Part shown: positions 17,892 to 26,497 of the stretch, piece after piece
Layout of the letters: the number at the start of each line of letters is the position of its first letter
Numbering within the stretch: the stretch's first letter is position 1
Assembly: GCF_001602525.1 (NCBI RefSeq)
Contig: NZ_LSYT01000002.1
Span: forward strand, 868,001-932,000
Length of the DNA stretch: 64,000 bases
Source of the DNA: Flavobacterium chilense
GTDB taxonomy: Bacteria > Bacteroidota > Bacteroidia > Flavobacteriales > Flavobacteriaceae
Reading direction: 5' to 3'
Notes under the pieces: generated by a model
Told to the model about the DNA's origin: nothing
The model's database searches: none
What the model saw: only the letters and a program-made list of their open reading frames with translations
Position numbers and translations under genes: made by a program

Positions 17892-18953
17892 ATGGATACG
17901 GGCAAAGAGCTTTTATTTTTTTTTAGTGCTTTGGGTTCTTTCAACGGAATCATTCTTGGCGTTTATTTTTTCTTTTTTACGAAGAAAAAATACCTGACGA
18001 ATTATTTCCTTGGAGCACTTTTGTTTGCTTTAAGCATCCGAATTGGGAAATCTGTTTTTATTTATTTTGATCCAGAACTGCCAAAAATGTACTTGCAGTT
18101 AGGGCTTACGGCTTGTTTTTTCATTGGTCCATGTTTGTATTATTTTCTAAGATCGGCAGTTTATGAAATCAATGTAATGCCAAAATCATGGAAGATAATG
18201 CTGCTCTTTTGGGGAATTCTAATTCTTGGTGTCGGAATGCTATATCCTTACCAAACTTATCCAACACTTTGGAGTTTTTATTTTATTAGAATCATATACT
18301 TTCAGTGGTTTTTATATATTGTTTTTTCTGGATTCGTGATTCGTGGTATTTTAAAGAAAATTTTCAATACAAAAGAAAAAGCAAGTCCGTCTGAAATATG
18401 GTTTGGAACACTTTTTCTGGGTAATTTTTTATTGTTTCTTTTTTATTTTTTAGCGATTATGAGGGCTCCAGCTGCAACTTATATTAGTGGTGCAGTAGTT
18501 TTCTCTTTTATTTTGTATCTAATTATTTCTATTCTTTTATACCGAAAGAAAACAGATGATTTGTTTTTATTGAATGGAACGAAGTATTCAGGTAAAAAAA
18601 TCGAATCAGCGGAAGCAGTTTTGATAGCTGAAAAACTTGAAAAGAGTATGAACGAAAAAAGTTTGTACAAAAATCCAAATTTGAATTTACTGGATTTGTC
18701 CCGTGAAATTAATATTTCTAGCCATCAATTATCACAGTTTTTAAATAACAATCTCGGAAAGAACTTTACCAGTTTTGTCAATGAATTTAGAATAAACGAA
18801 GCCTGCAAAATTATAGCATCAAATGATAAACTGACTTTAGAATCGGTTGGCTATGATGTTGGTTTTAATTCTAAATCTACATTTTTTGCAGCTTTTAAAA
18901 AACATACAGGAACTACGCCTTTAAATTATCAAACCCAGGCTTTGCAGGTATAA
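17892..18953 (+). CDS. Membrane-anchored AraC-family transcription regulator
   Basis: A 353-residue protein with about seven hydrophobic segments in the first 220 residues (for example LFFFSALGSFNGIILGVYFF and AVVFSFILYLIISILLY), then a cytoplasmic AraC-type double helix-turn-helix. The first helix pair includes LDLSREINISSHQLSQFLN. The signature NEACKIIASNDKLTLESVGY with FNSKSTFFAAFKKHTGTTP fits the second. It probably senses at the membrane and regulates the outer-membrane barrel gene starting 113 bp downstream on the same strand. Confidence 0.85.
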   Translation: MDTGKELLFFFSALGSFNGIILGVYFFFFTKKKYLTNYFLGALLFALSIRIGKSVFIYFDPELPKMYLQLGLTACFFIGPCLYYFLRSAVYEINVMPKSWKIMLLFWGILILGVGMLYPYQTYPTLWSFYFIRIIYFQWFLYIVFSGFVIRGILKKIFNTKEKASPSEIWFGTLFLGNFLLFLFYFLAIMRAPAATYISGAVVFSFILYLIISILLYRKKTDDLFLLNGTKYSGKKIESAEAVLIAEKLEKSMNEKSLYKNPNLNLLDLSREINISSHQLSQFLNNNLGKNFTSFVNEFRINEACKIIASNDKLTLESVGYDVGFNSKSTFFAAFKKHTGTTPLNYQTQALQV

Positions 18954-19066
18954 ACATAGTATCAAATTATAAATTCGTACTCCTGATTTCGTTTTCGATT
19001 ACCTCATAAAGCAATTAAGAGCTGACTTTTGTTTCATCAAAGTCAAACTGCTAATTGTTAAAGTTT

Positions 19067-21304
19067 ATGAGATTTCTAAAATTGGTTATCCTATATGTTT
19101 TTTTTCTGATTTTTTCATCAATAGAAATAAAAGCACAACGCATAAAAAAAGTTACAGATAAAAGTTATTATAGTGATGATGTGCTCTTCGGAAAGTTATT
19201 AAAATCTACTCAAGATACTGTAATTATTAAAGAGAAAGAGCACAATGAGTTAAATGAAGTGGTTGTAAAAAGTCAGGCTTCATTAGTAAAATACGGAGCA
19301 AACGGAAATATTGATGTCAATGTAAACGGAACTGTATTGGCAACCAGCAGTTCTGTAGATGAATTATTGAGCCGGGTTACAAATGTGGTTGTCGCCGAAG
19401 GGCAAATTAGTGTGATCGGAAAAGGTGAAGCAATAATGTACCTAAACGGAGTTTTGATAAATTACGAGCGTTTTGCTGCGATTCCCGTTTCTCAGATTGC
19501 GAAAATTGAAGTTATTTCGAATCCCTCTTCCAGATATGATGCCGAAGGAAAAGCAGTCATCAATATTATCACCAGACAAAATGTTGAAAGTGGTATAATG
19601 GGTACAGCAAACCAGCATGTGACGGTTTCTAAATTTGGCGGAACGAGTTACAACACGCTTTTTGATTTTAGTTATTCTAAAGGAAAATTCTCTTTTATAA
19701 GTAATTACGGTTTGCAATTAGGCAGAAACCGCGAATTGTTGTATACGACTAGAACCCGCCCAAATCCTGATGATTTTATGAAATCGGAATTGACGACAGA
19801 CTGGAAAAGAAAATTTAATAATTACTCTAATTTTGGTGTTGGACTTCAGTATAATTTTTCTGTTAAAGATTATATTTCGTTAGCTTATAGTGGCAATGTG
19901 AACGATTTGGGCGGCATTACAGAAAGCAGAAATTCGATAACTAACAATTCGGGAAATAGTTTTTATGCTACTGATGTTGACAGAAATGATGTTTTGTTAA
20001 ATCAGTTTATCAATTTGAATTATAACCTGACAACCGAAAAAGGTTCAACATTGTTCATCGGATCTCAATTTTCCAATTACAATCTGACAATAGGAGATGT
20101 AATTGAAGAAAATAGTTTTGTTGAAGAAACAGATTCGGAAAGATTTTTAAAAAACAATGTTGAAAGCACGATTAATATTGTCGCAATTCAGGCAGATTAT
20201 ACTAAAAAGATAGATGAAAAAACAAAGCTGGAAACAGGAGCAAAGTTCAGTTATGCTACTATAAAATCAGGAACAGATTTCTTTATTTCTGATGATAATT
20301 CGGATTTTGAATTAGATGACGAACTTTCGAGTGATTTTAAATACAATGAAAAAATTGCTGCAGCTTATTTCAATTATGTCAAAAGGTGGAATGATAATTT
20401 TAATTTTTCACTTGGATTAAGAGCAGAAAAAACTAGTTATAACTTATTTACAGATGCGAAAAAAGTTCAGGAATTTGAAAAAAGTTATGGCAATTTCTTT
20501 CCAAATGCACTTCTAAATTTTGATTTTTCCGAAGATTGGAAAGGACATTTTTCGTACGCTGCCAGAATAACAAGACCAAGGTATCAGGCTTTAAATCCGT
20601 ATATCGTGTATCAGGATCCTTTTACTACAATTGAGGGAAATCCGAATTTGCTTCCGGAAAAAACTCATGCTTTTGAAGTGGGTACGATGTATAAAAAGTT
20701 TGATTTTAAAATAGGATATACATATAAAATTGACCCAATTTCAGCCGCCGCTTTGCGTGGTGATACGCCAAATAGTTATGTTTTAAGAGCTTTAAATCTG
20801 GAAAAAGGACATATTTTTTTTAGTTCGCTTTCCAGATCTTTCAATCTAAATTGGTGGAACTCTACCAATACAATAAGTGTTACCTGGCAGAAATCTGTAG
20901 ATAATTTTCATGCATTTGCTTTTAGTCCTGTAAAACCTCAGTTTTATTTGTATTCCAATAATACATTTACGATTCCGAAGCTTTTCAAACTGCAGCTTTT
21001 GGCTTGGTATTTAAGTGACAGAAGTTATGGATTAGGAAGTGAAAATAGCCGTTCGACAGTAACTTTAGGAATAGAAAAGAATTTTCTCAAAGAGGCGATA
21101 AAACTCAATTTCTCAGCAAATGATATTTTTCACAAGTTCATGGTTTCCGGAGATTATAATGTTGGAGAAACTCAAATTTATTACCACAGAACCTATACCA
21201 GTAATTATTTTAAACTTGTCGCAACTTATAATTTTGGAAACTCCAAAAAGACAACTTATAAGAAATCTGAAATTGAGCAAACAGAAAATAATAGGGCGAG
21301 ATAA
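19067..21304 (+). CDS. Outer-membrane beta-barrel / TonB-receptor-like protein
   Basis: A 745-residue protein of the outer-membrane beta-barrel family close to TonB-dependent receptors. ATG at 19067 is preferred to TTG at 19055 because it starts the signal peptide ending ...SSIEIKAQ. A plug-like region has LNEVVVKSQ, VDELLSRVTNVVV and IEVISNPSSRYDAEGKAVINI, followed by a barrel. The usual N-terminal carboxypeptidase-like domain is missing. Its barrel half has the family phrase RPRYQALNPY. It follows the membrane AraC regulator, the probable controller. Substrate unknown. Confidence 0.82.
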   Translation: MRFLKLVILYVFFLIFSSIEIKAQRIKKVTDKSYYSDDVLFGKLLKSTQDTVIIKEKEHNELNEVVVKSQASLVKYGANGNIDVNVNGTVLATSSSVDELLSRVTNVVVAEGQISVIGKGEAIMYLNGVLINYERFAAIPVSQIAKIEVISNPSSRYDAEGKAVINIITRQNVESGIMGTANQHVTVSKFGGTSYNTLFDFSYSKGKFSFISNYGLQLGRNRELLYTTRTRPNPDDFMKSELTTDWKRKFNNYSNFGVGLQYNFSVKDYISLAYSGNVNDLGGITESRNSITNNSGNSFYATDVDRNDVLLNQFINLNYNLTTEKGSTLFIGSQFSNYNLTIGDVIEENSFVEETDSERFLKNNVESTINIVAIQADYTKKIDEKTKLETGAKFSYATIKSGTDFFISDDNSDFELDDELSSDFKYNEKIAAAYFNYVKRWNDNFNFSLGLRAEKTSYNLFTDAKKVQEFEKSYGNFFPNALLNFDFSEDWKGHFSYAARITRPRYQALNPYIVYQDPFTTIEGNPNLLPEKTHAFEVGTMYKKFDFKIGYTYKIDPISAAALRGDTPNSYVLRALNLEKGHIFFSSLSRSFNLNWWNSTNTISVTWQKSVDNFHAFAFSPVKPQFYLYSNNTFTIPKLFKLQLLAWYLSDRSYGLGSENSRSTVTLGIEKNFLKEAIKLNFSANDIFHKFMVSGDYNVGETQIYYHRTYTSNYFKLVATYNFGNSKKTTYKKSEIEQTENNRAR

Positions 21305-21317
21305 TTTTTTGATGTTA

Positions 21318-21518
21318 TTATTTAGCTTGTTTTATGATGCTTTTTTCTTTCTTATACACTAAAAACATTGCAATGCAAGTTAAGAATGGACCAATTGAAA
21401 GTCTAAAATCAGAAAAAGTAATGTCTTTGAATTCTTTTGATGCTATAGGGATCAAGTTTGAGCCTATAAATAGTATTCCAATAATTAGAAGAAGTAACGA
21501 AATATGTTTTTTAGTCAT
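21318..21518 (-). CDS. Small two-helix membrane protein
   Basis: A 66-residue protein with two hydrophobic helices (about 7-25 and 42-55) and a basic tail (KKEKSIIKQAK). Not recognised. It is the last gene of a minus-strand series of small membrane proteins (22378 down to 21318) and follows the DUF5808-like gene after 20 bp. An overlapping open frame on the plus strand is weaker in composition. Its place beside bacteriocin-type genes makes an immunity role possible, but that is speculation. Confidence 0.55.
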   Translation of the reverse strand: MTKKHISLLLLIIGILFIGSNLIPIASKEFKDITFSDFRLSIGPFLTCIAMFLVYKKEKSIIKQAK

Positions 21519-21538
21519 AATTAAAGTGTATTGATAAT

Positions 21539-21769
21539 TTAATTTATGAATCTTCCTAAAATAATTAGAACCGCCATTAAAATAAGGAGAGCGAAAACAG
21601 AATTAGGATTCGCGAAATTGGTTGTATATCCAAACTCTTTTATTTTTTTTGGAGGAAATAATCGTTTGTCTTTTGGATTAAAATAAAAAATTCCCCAAAC
21701 CCAATTGTTTGGATCATTAATCCATTTGTTCTTTTCTTCTTCGGTAGGGTCGTCTTCATTTTCCATCAT
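21539..21769 (-). CDS. DUF5808-like small membrane protein
   Basis: A 76-residue protein (start at the first or second of two adjacent ATG codons). It has an acidic N-terminus, the core WVWGIFYFNPKDKRLFPPKK, then FANPNSVFALLILMAVLIIL as a membrane helix. The core resembles the DUF5808 pattern that also appears attached to SdpI-type immunity/membrane proteins. A close paralogue lies at 22031-22258. Function unknown. Confidence 0.68.
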   Translation of the reverse strand: MMENEDDPTEEEKNKWINDPNNWVWGIFYFNPKDKRLFPPKKIKEFGYTTNFANPNSVFALLILMAVLIILGRFIN

Positions 21770-21813
21770 CTTTGAATATTGTTACAGGTATATTTACCAG
21801 AATTAAAGTAAAA

Positions 21814-21984
21814 TTATCTTTTGTTTTTTACTTCAGTGAACATGGAGGCAAAAATAAATAATGCTAACATAATCGAAGTTCCCATTTTTATCATATTGCC
21901 TGTACGGTTTGAATTGTAAAAGAAGTAAGCTAAATAAAGACAGCTTATAATAGCTATACTATGTTTAAATATAAAAAATTTCAT
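21814..21984 (-). CDS. 56-aa small membrane protein
   Basis: A short open frame starting MKFFIFKHSIAIISCLYLAY, with two hydrophobic stretches around RTGNMIKMGTS. It lies between the two DUF5808-like genes on the same strand. A degenerate relative (NNMLKMGAS) is found at 27866-27940 in the neighbouring module, which supports it as a real, once-duplicated gene. Function unknown. Confidence 0.55.
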   Translation of the reverse strand: MKFFIFKHSIAIISCLYLAYFFYNSNRTGNMIKMGTSIMLALFIFASMFTEVKNKR

Positions 21985-22030
21985 TTTTACTATACGTTTT
22001 ATCGAAAGCAGCTAATGGTTTTGAATTTGG

Positions 22031-22258
22031 TTATTTGACAGATTCGATTATAATAATAAGAATTGCAATTATAAGGATACCCAGAAAAACAGAGTTTGGG
22101 TTTGCAAAATTAATAGTCCATCCCATTGCCTTAATTCTTTTTGGAGGAAATAGCCGGTTGTCTTTCGGATTGTAGTAGAAAATACCCCAAATCCAGTTTT
22201 CCGGATCATTGTTCCGTTCATTTTCAGGTTCTTCATTGGGATTATAATTTGAATTCAT
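22031..22258 (-). CDS. DUF5808-like small membrane protein, paralogue
   Basis: A 75-residue paralogue of the 21539-21769 protein: core WIWGIFYYNPKDNRLFPPKR, then GWTINFANPNSVF and one membrane helix. It has an acidic, Asn/Glu-rich N-terminus. The two genes share clear DNA similarity and so come from a duplication. It lies 39 bp downstream of a 26-aa peptide gene and is probably co-transcribed with it. Confidence 0.7.
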   Translation of the reverse strand: MNSNYNPNEEPENERNNDPENWIWGIFYYNPKDNRLFPPKRIKAMGWTINFANPNSVFLGILIIAILIIIIESVK

Positions 22259-22297
22259 AATAGTAGGTTTTATTTTTATTTGTGGCTTTAGAACTGA

Positions 22298-22378
22298 TTA
22301 AGGATGTTTTTTACTAAATCGGTATCCTAATGCTACAATAATTACAAGAAGAGATAGAAGTAATGCTGAATCTATCAT
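22298..22378 (-). CDS. Tiny single-helix membrane peptide (26 aa)
   Basis: Begins MIDSALLLSLLVIIVALGYR and ends in a short basic tail (FSKKHP). A paralogue with the same plan, MNNSVFILSMLVIIIALGYR plus YSKKK, lies at 28303-28380 in the bacteriocin-like operon. Conservation of the protein sequence between the two loci is the main support. It is the first gene of its operon, facing the XRE gene at 22611. Confidence 0.6.
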   Translation of the reverse strand: MIDSALLLSLLVIIVALGYRFSKKHP

Positions 22379-22465
22379 TTTTTTTGGGGTTTAATGTTTT
22401 GGTTTATTCAGATTTGGTGAATAAAAAAATTGATTTGTTTTTGTAAGACTAAGTTACTGTTTTGT

Positions 22466-22499
22466 GCGCATATATTTTATGCGATTATCGGGTAATTTG
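22466..22499 (+). promoter_or_regulatory. Candidate operator/promoter of XRE gene 1
   Basis: Palindromes GCATA-tttt-TATGC and CGATTATCG (22482-22490) are followed at once by GGTAATTTG, which can serve as a -7-like element. The arrangement parallels those at 23040-23056 and 29072-29090. It could also cover the start region of the divergent minus-strand operon. Confidence 0.45.
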
Positions 22500-22610
22500 T
22501 AATTATTTTAAAACAGATTTATTTTTATTTTTAAAAATAATCTGTTTTTTGTGAGTATATATATCAAAAACTGTCCTCTGTTGTTTTGTAAGTAAATATG
22601 CAAACCAATT

Positions 22611-22955
22611 ATGAATATTGCTGTAGGTAATAAAATCAAAGCACTCCGGAAAAGTAAAAAGATATCGCAGGAAGAAATGGCAGAATATCTTCTCATATCA
22701 CAATCAGCCTATGCGAGGATGGAAGGTGGTGAAAGTCATACCTGGGCCATTCACATTTCAAAAATCTGTAAAGTTTTTGAAATTGCTCCCGAGGAGTTAT
22801 TAAGAATAGACGATATAGAAGATCTGGATCTGATAAGAATAAATGCTGTAAATAACCTTTATCCTTTATCTAATAAGATGATTCAACAATACGAAAGACG
22901 AATAAAAGAGTTACAAAAGACTATAGAAGAGCTAAAAAAGAAGCAGAAACATTAA
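22611..22955 (+). CDS. XRE-family regulator with C-terminal coiled coil, paralogue 1
   Basis: A 114-residue DNA-binding protein: helix-turn-helix at residues 5-60 (GNKIKALRKSKKISQEEMAE, then ISQSAYARMEGGES), a linker, then a Lys/Glu-rich coiled coil (YERRIKELQKTIEELKK), probably for dimerisation. It is one of three paralogues here (23118-23459 and 29153-29494). It is divergent from the 22378-21318 operon and a likely autoregulator of it. Confidence 0.88.
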   Translation: MNIAVGNKIKALRKSKKISQEEMAEYLLISQSAYARMEGGESHTWAIHISKICKVFEIAPEELLRIDDIEDLDLIRINAVNNLYPLSNKMIQQYERRIKELQKTIEELKKKQKH

Positions 22956-23039
22956 AACAGGATTCAGCCTAAAGTTTTGATATCTAATGTAGTTATTTGA
23001 TAAGGTAAGTCTAAAAGAGAATTTCAAAAAAGTCTTATT

Positions 23040-23056
23040 CGATAATCGGGTATTTG
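23040..23056 (+). promoter_or_regulatory. Candidate operator/promoter of XRE gene 2
   Basis: Palindrome CGATAATCG (23040-23048) is followed by GGTATTTG. The core is almost the same as that of XRE gene 1 (CGATTATCG then GGTAATTTG). Confidence 0.45.
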
Positions 23057-23117
23057 AGGTCTAAATTCGTGTAAAAATAAATCGTTTCTTACTTTTGGGA
23101 TAATAAAGGCTTGAAAA

Positions 23118-23459
23118 GTGAATGCAATAGTAGGAAATAGGTTGAGAAAATTACGTAAAGGAAAGAAATGGTCACAAGAACAAGTTGCTGTTTTTTTACA
23201 TATATCGCAATCTGCATATGGGCGAATGGAAAAAGGGCAAAGTGTTTCCTGGGCAATTCACCTGATTAAACTTTGTCAGATTTATGAAATTGCTCCGGAA
23301 GATCTGGTAAGAAAGGAAACGGATTCATGGATTAACAAAAAGCGTTTAACCGAAATAGGTTTGAATAGTGTCTATAGAAAAATAATAAGAAAATATGAGC
23401 TACAAATAAAAGAACTGGAAGAGATAATTAAGGAGTTGAGAAAAGAACGAAAGTTATAA
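23118..23459 (+). CDS. XRE-family regulator with C-terminal coiled coil, paralogue 2
   Basis: A 113-residue paralogue starting at a GTG codon (23118). This is accepted because it gives MNAIVGNRLRKLRKGKKWSQ, aligned residue for residue with the other two regulators; the nearby ATG is out of frame. HTH at residues 5-60, coiled coil ELQIKELEEIIKELRKERK at the end. No divergent operon is directly attached. A hairpin terminator follows. Confidence 0.86.
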   Translation: MNAIVGNRLRKLRKGKKWSQEQVAVFLHISQSAYGRMEKGQSVSWAIHLIKLCQIYEIAPEDLVRKETDSWINKKRLTEIGLNSVYRKIIRKYELQIKELEEIIKELRKERKL

Positions 23460-23460
23460 A

Positions 23461-23492
23461 AAAGGCTTCATGCATTTGAGAAGCTTTTACAA
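23461..23492. terminator. Terminator after XRE gene 2
   Basis: AAAAGGCTTC and GAAGCTTTT form a stem around a 10-base loop with short A/T flanks, between the converging XRE gene and the SdpI-like gene. Confidence 0.5.
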
Positions 23493-23551
23493 TTAAGGTT
23501 TTTGTTTTGTAGTTTTTGCTTCTTTTTTAGTTTTGGATTTCATGCTTTATC

Positions 23552-23878
23552 TTATTTAAGTCTTTTTTCGGTTAGGTATAAAACAAGTGCTACACATATT
23601 ATCAGCCCTATGAGTATTGATATATTTATGAATGGTGTACTTCCATAAACCATGTATAATATAATTTGAATAACGAATAAAAGAGATAGAAGCTTTAACA
23701 AAAGGTTTGTACTGTATTTTTGCGCAAAGTCCCAGTTTGATTTGTTTCTCATAGACTTGACTGTTCTGTATCCATATAGAGAGTTTATATTTTTTGGAGG
23801 AAATAGCTTGGACAAGAAAATTATAATCAATAAAATTATAATAACCGGATTTTGAAATAGTAATATTATGGTTTCCAT
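23552..23878 (-). CDS. SdpI-family membrane protein (putative immunity protein)
   Basis: A 108-residue protein with three hydrophobic helices and the SdpI-type motif LFPPKNINSLYGYRTVKS then NWDFAQKYS (about residues 20-50). In Bacillus, SdpI gives immunity to the SdpC toxin; other members have only a general membrane role. ATG at 23878 is chosen. The frame extends upstream to 23968, but that part (LENNTTSQ..NHEKLMET) copies the C-terminus of the ABC exporter next door and looks like leftover duplicated DNA. Last gene of the bacteriocin-like operon, where an immunity gene would be expected. Confidence 0.72.
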   Translation of the reverse strand: METIILLFQNPVIIILLIIIFLSKLFPPKNINSLYGYRTVKSMRNKSNWDFAQKYSTNLLLKLLSLLFVIQIILYMVYGSTPFINISILIGLIICVALVLYLTEKRLK

Positions 23879-23940
23879 TAGTTTTTCATGATTGTCTGTT
23901 TGAGATGTTGTGTTGTTTTCTAAAAGTATAAATTTTATTT
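23871..23940 (-). pseudogene. Duplicated remnant of the 3' end of the ABC exporter gene
   Basis: About 65 bp upstream of, and including the first codons of, the SdpI-like gene match the exporter end at about 24365-24440. Encoded residues LENNTTSQTDNHEKLMET compare with LENNTISQKGNHEKLMET in the intact exporter. The ATG of the SdpI-like gene is the Met of this shared segment. Confidence 0.7.
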
Positions 23941-24017
23941 GTTGTATTTTTTGAAAGCAAACCACCATGGCTAGAGTGATCTGCTTATGATTAATAAAAT
24001 AGTTCTAGATTATCTGA

Positions 24018-24227
24018 CTAATGATTTGTTTTTTTATTTGATGTAATCAAAGTGTATATAAAAAATACCCAAATAAATGTTGAAAATCCAAGAAAGACAT
24101 CTCCTGGAATCTTATATTTTGCAATTTTAAAAAGCACTCCTATTATAGTACCAATTATCGCTGCAAATAGGAATTTATTTGATTTTTTTAGCTGTATCAT
24201 TTTCATTTTGTTATGGTTTTTCTTCAT
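24018..24227 (-). CDS. Small two-helix membrane protein in the bacteriocin-like operon
   Basis: A 69-residue basic protein (further in-frame ATGs at codons 8 and 10 could also start it) with two hydrophobic helices, FLFAAIIGTIIGVLF and STFIWVFFIYTLIT. Not recognised. It lies between the ABC exporter and the SdpI-like gene on the same strand, a second candidate for immunity. Confidence 0.55.
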   Translation of the reverse strand: MKKNHNKMKMIQLKKSNKFLFAAIIGTIIGVLFKIAKYKIPGDVFLGFSTFIWVFFIYTLITSNKKTNH

Positions 24228-24334
24228 CGTAAGTGCTTACAAACGATAGTTCAGGTTCTTTAAGTTGCACTTTCTATTTATTATTGTTTGTCTCCTCTAA
24301 TAATTAATACTTTTTTGTAATGGGAGATTTTTAT

Positions 24335-26497
24335 TTATTTTTCTTTCCAATACTCACTATAAAAATTCATAGTTTCCATTAGTTTTTCATGATTGCCTTT
24401 TTGAGATATTGTGTTGTTCTCTAAAATGTAAATATGATCAGCAGTATTTTTAAGTTTGTTTATGCGATGAGTAATGAATAATACAGCGCAGGCAGGTTTT
24501 ATTTTTTGAATCAAATCCATTGTGAAGTTTTCTGTATTTCTATCCATGGCAGCAGTAGCTTCATCAAGAATTAAGAACTGAGGTTTTTTATATAAAGCTC
24601 TTGCTAAAGCAATAAGTTGCTTTTGTCCTCCACTTAAATTAATTCCTTCTTCTCCAACTATAGTCATTAATCCCTGTGGCAATTGACTAAAATAAGGTTC
24701 AAAACCATATTGAGAGATAAAGTCTGTCATGTTTTCAGGAGTATCAATGTTTCCGAGTAAAATGTTATCAATAACGGTTCCGTTGAATATGGTAATTTCC
24801 TGCGGAATTACACCTAGTAAATTTCTATAGCTTTTAAGTTCTGTTTCCTGAAGTTTGTGCATACCATTTATAATGATATTGCCGTTTTCAAAATTGTAAA
24901 AGCGCTGTAATATTTGCCCCAGCGTACTTTTACCACTCCCACTTTCTCCAACTATAGCGGTAAGTTTTCCTTTTTCAATTTCTACATTAATAGTATGGAA
25001 AAGTTCACTTTGACCTGCAAACCGAAAAGAAAGATTTTGGATGGAGATGGTATTAATTTCTGCGATTTCAAGTCCTTCTTCATTTTCTTTATTTATGGAT
25101 GCAAATTCATACATTCTGTTAAAAGCTATTTTGGCTTCATTTATCGGAATAGAAACTAAAGCCAAATTTGCAATTGATGGAAGCAACGAACCAACGATTC
25201 CTAAAATAGCCATTAATTCTCCAACTTTAATTTGATGATTAAACACCTGTAAAGAAGTATAAATTAAAACACCAATAACAAAAAGAACGCTTGCCAAACC
25301 GGATTGCCAGGATAATGTGATATTGATTTTTCCGAGATTAAATATCCGGTTCTGATAATTGGCGAAAAGATGCCGGTTTAATTGATTGAAAACACTTTGT
25401 TTGTTATCATTTTTTATAGTCGAAATTCCTTGAATTGCATTGATAAAATTACTTTCGGTTATAGCAGAACTTTGCATTACTTCTTTTTGGGAGAATAAGA
25501 TCTTTTGATTGTTGCGATAGATGATGAAAAAATACAATGGCAGACTGAAAACACAAATTACCCCCAGCCTCCAGGAATATGAAAACAGAAAAACAGACGA
25601 GATTATAGCAACCAAAAGATCTATTATTAAGGTGCTTGTAAGCATTTTGATAACATTTTGTATCCGTTGAGTATCATTTAATCTGGCGACAAGTTCTCCT
25701 GTTTTTCGGGTATCAAAAAAAGGCTTGGGCAATTGTAACAGTGACGAAAAAAAAGAATTGTTTATGCGGTTATTAAAATCTTTTGATTGCTGAAGTACAA
25801 AATACTGTCTTAAAACAGATATTCCAACACGGGCAGAAAGTAAAATAGTCAACAAAATAATTCCCGAAATTAATTTATTGATGTTGTTTGAGGGTAATAT
25901 ATCATCAATCAATTTTTGAGAAAAAAGTGCCATTGCCAATCCCAATGCGGCAACAAAAACGCCCAATAGGACAGAAATCCAAATTAACTTATAATCCTCT
26001 TTAAGTAAATCTAAGAACCATTTTCTCTGACAGTTTTGCTGCATTTTTTGAGTAACGAAATTGGCATTAGGTTTCAGTGTTAAACAAGTTTTAGAAATCC
26101 ATATTTTTTCTAATTCCGGTATCGACAAAGTAGAAATTCCCTTTGCCGGATCTCCAATTAAAAAACCTTCTTTTTCATTGTAGTGGTAACAAACAATATA
26201 ATGTTGTAATTGATTTTCGATTAAAACATGTAAAATAACAGGCTGTTTATGATCGATCAATGCCTGAATATCGGCTTCGCAGCCCTCAGCAGTAAAACCC
26301 AGTTGATTTGCTGCCTGATACAAACCGAGCATTGTTGTTCCCTGTCTTGTAGTACCGCTTAATTCTCTAATTTTTTCTATAGCGTTATGACCATTGTATA
26401 GTTTTATGACAGACAATAAACTGGCTGCACCACAATCTGATTGATCGAGTTGTAAAGTGTGGGTTTTAATGATGTGTTTTAAGTTTATTGAATTCAT
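24335..26497 (-). CDS. Peptidase-containing ABC exporter (C39 type)
   Basis: A 720-residue transporter that cleaves double-glycine leaders and exports the peptide. The N-terminal C39 peptidase has Gln16, Cys22 (LDQSDCGAAS), His99 (HYIVCYHY) and Asp116 (IGDPAKG), the full catalytic set. Six membrane helices span about 165-445. The ATPase has Walker A GESGSGKSTLGQ, signature LSGGQKQLIALARAL and Walker B FLILDEATAAMD. It overlaps the upstream redoxin gene by 4 bp. The peptide at 28388-28603 with leader MEDLSGG is the obvious substrate. No HlyD-type adaptor gene is nearby. Confidence 0.93.
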   Translation of the reverse strand: MNSINLKHIIKTHTLQLDQSDCGAASLLSVIKLYNGHNAIEKIRELSGTTRQGTTMLGLYQAANQLGFTAEGCEADIQALIDHKQPVILHVLIENQLQHYIVCYHYNEKEGFLIGDPAKGISTLSIPELEKIWISKTCLTLKPNANFVTQKMQQNCQRKWFLDLLKEDYKLIWISVLLGVFVAALGLAMALFSQKLIDDILPSNNINKLISGIILLTILLSARVGISVLRQYFVLQQSKDFNNRINNSFFSSLLQLPKPFFDTRKTGELVARLNDTQRIQNVIKMLTSTLIIDLLVAIISSVFLFSYSWRLGVICVFSLPLYFFIIYRNNQKILFSQKEVMQSSAITESNFINAIQGISTIKNDNKQSVFNQLNRHLFANYQNRIFNLGKINITLSWQSGLASVLFVIGVLIYTSLQVFNHQIKVGELMAILGIVGSLLPSIANLALVSIPINEAKIAFNRMYEFASINKENEEGLEIAEINTISIQNLSFRFAGQSELFHTINVEIEKGKLTAIVGESGSGKSTLGQILQRFYNFENGNIIINGMHKLQETELKSYRNLLGVIPQEITIFNGTVIDNILLGNIDTPENMTDFISQYGFEPYFSQLPQGLMTIVGEEGINLSGGQKQLIALARALYKKPQFLILDEATAAMDRNTENFTMDLIQKIKPACAVLFITHRINKLKNTADHIYILENNTISQKGNHEKLMETMNFYSEYWKEK

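Noticed and set aside
17699..17953. 84-aa open frame on the minus strand
   Set aside because: It overlaps the start and promoter region of the AraC-type gene and has no recognisable feature.
21334..21534. 66-aa open frame opposite the two-helix membrane protein
   Set aside because: The minus-strand frame has clear membrane helices and fits the operon; this one is its shadow.
23493..23543. 16-aa Lys-rich frame on the minus strand
   Set aside because: Too short, no paralogue, and it overlaps the terminator region of XRE gene 2.
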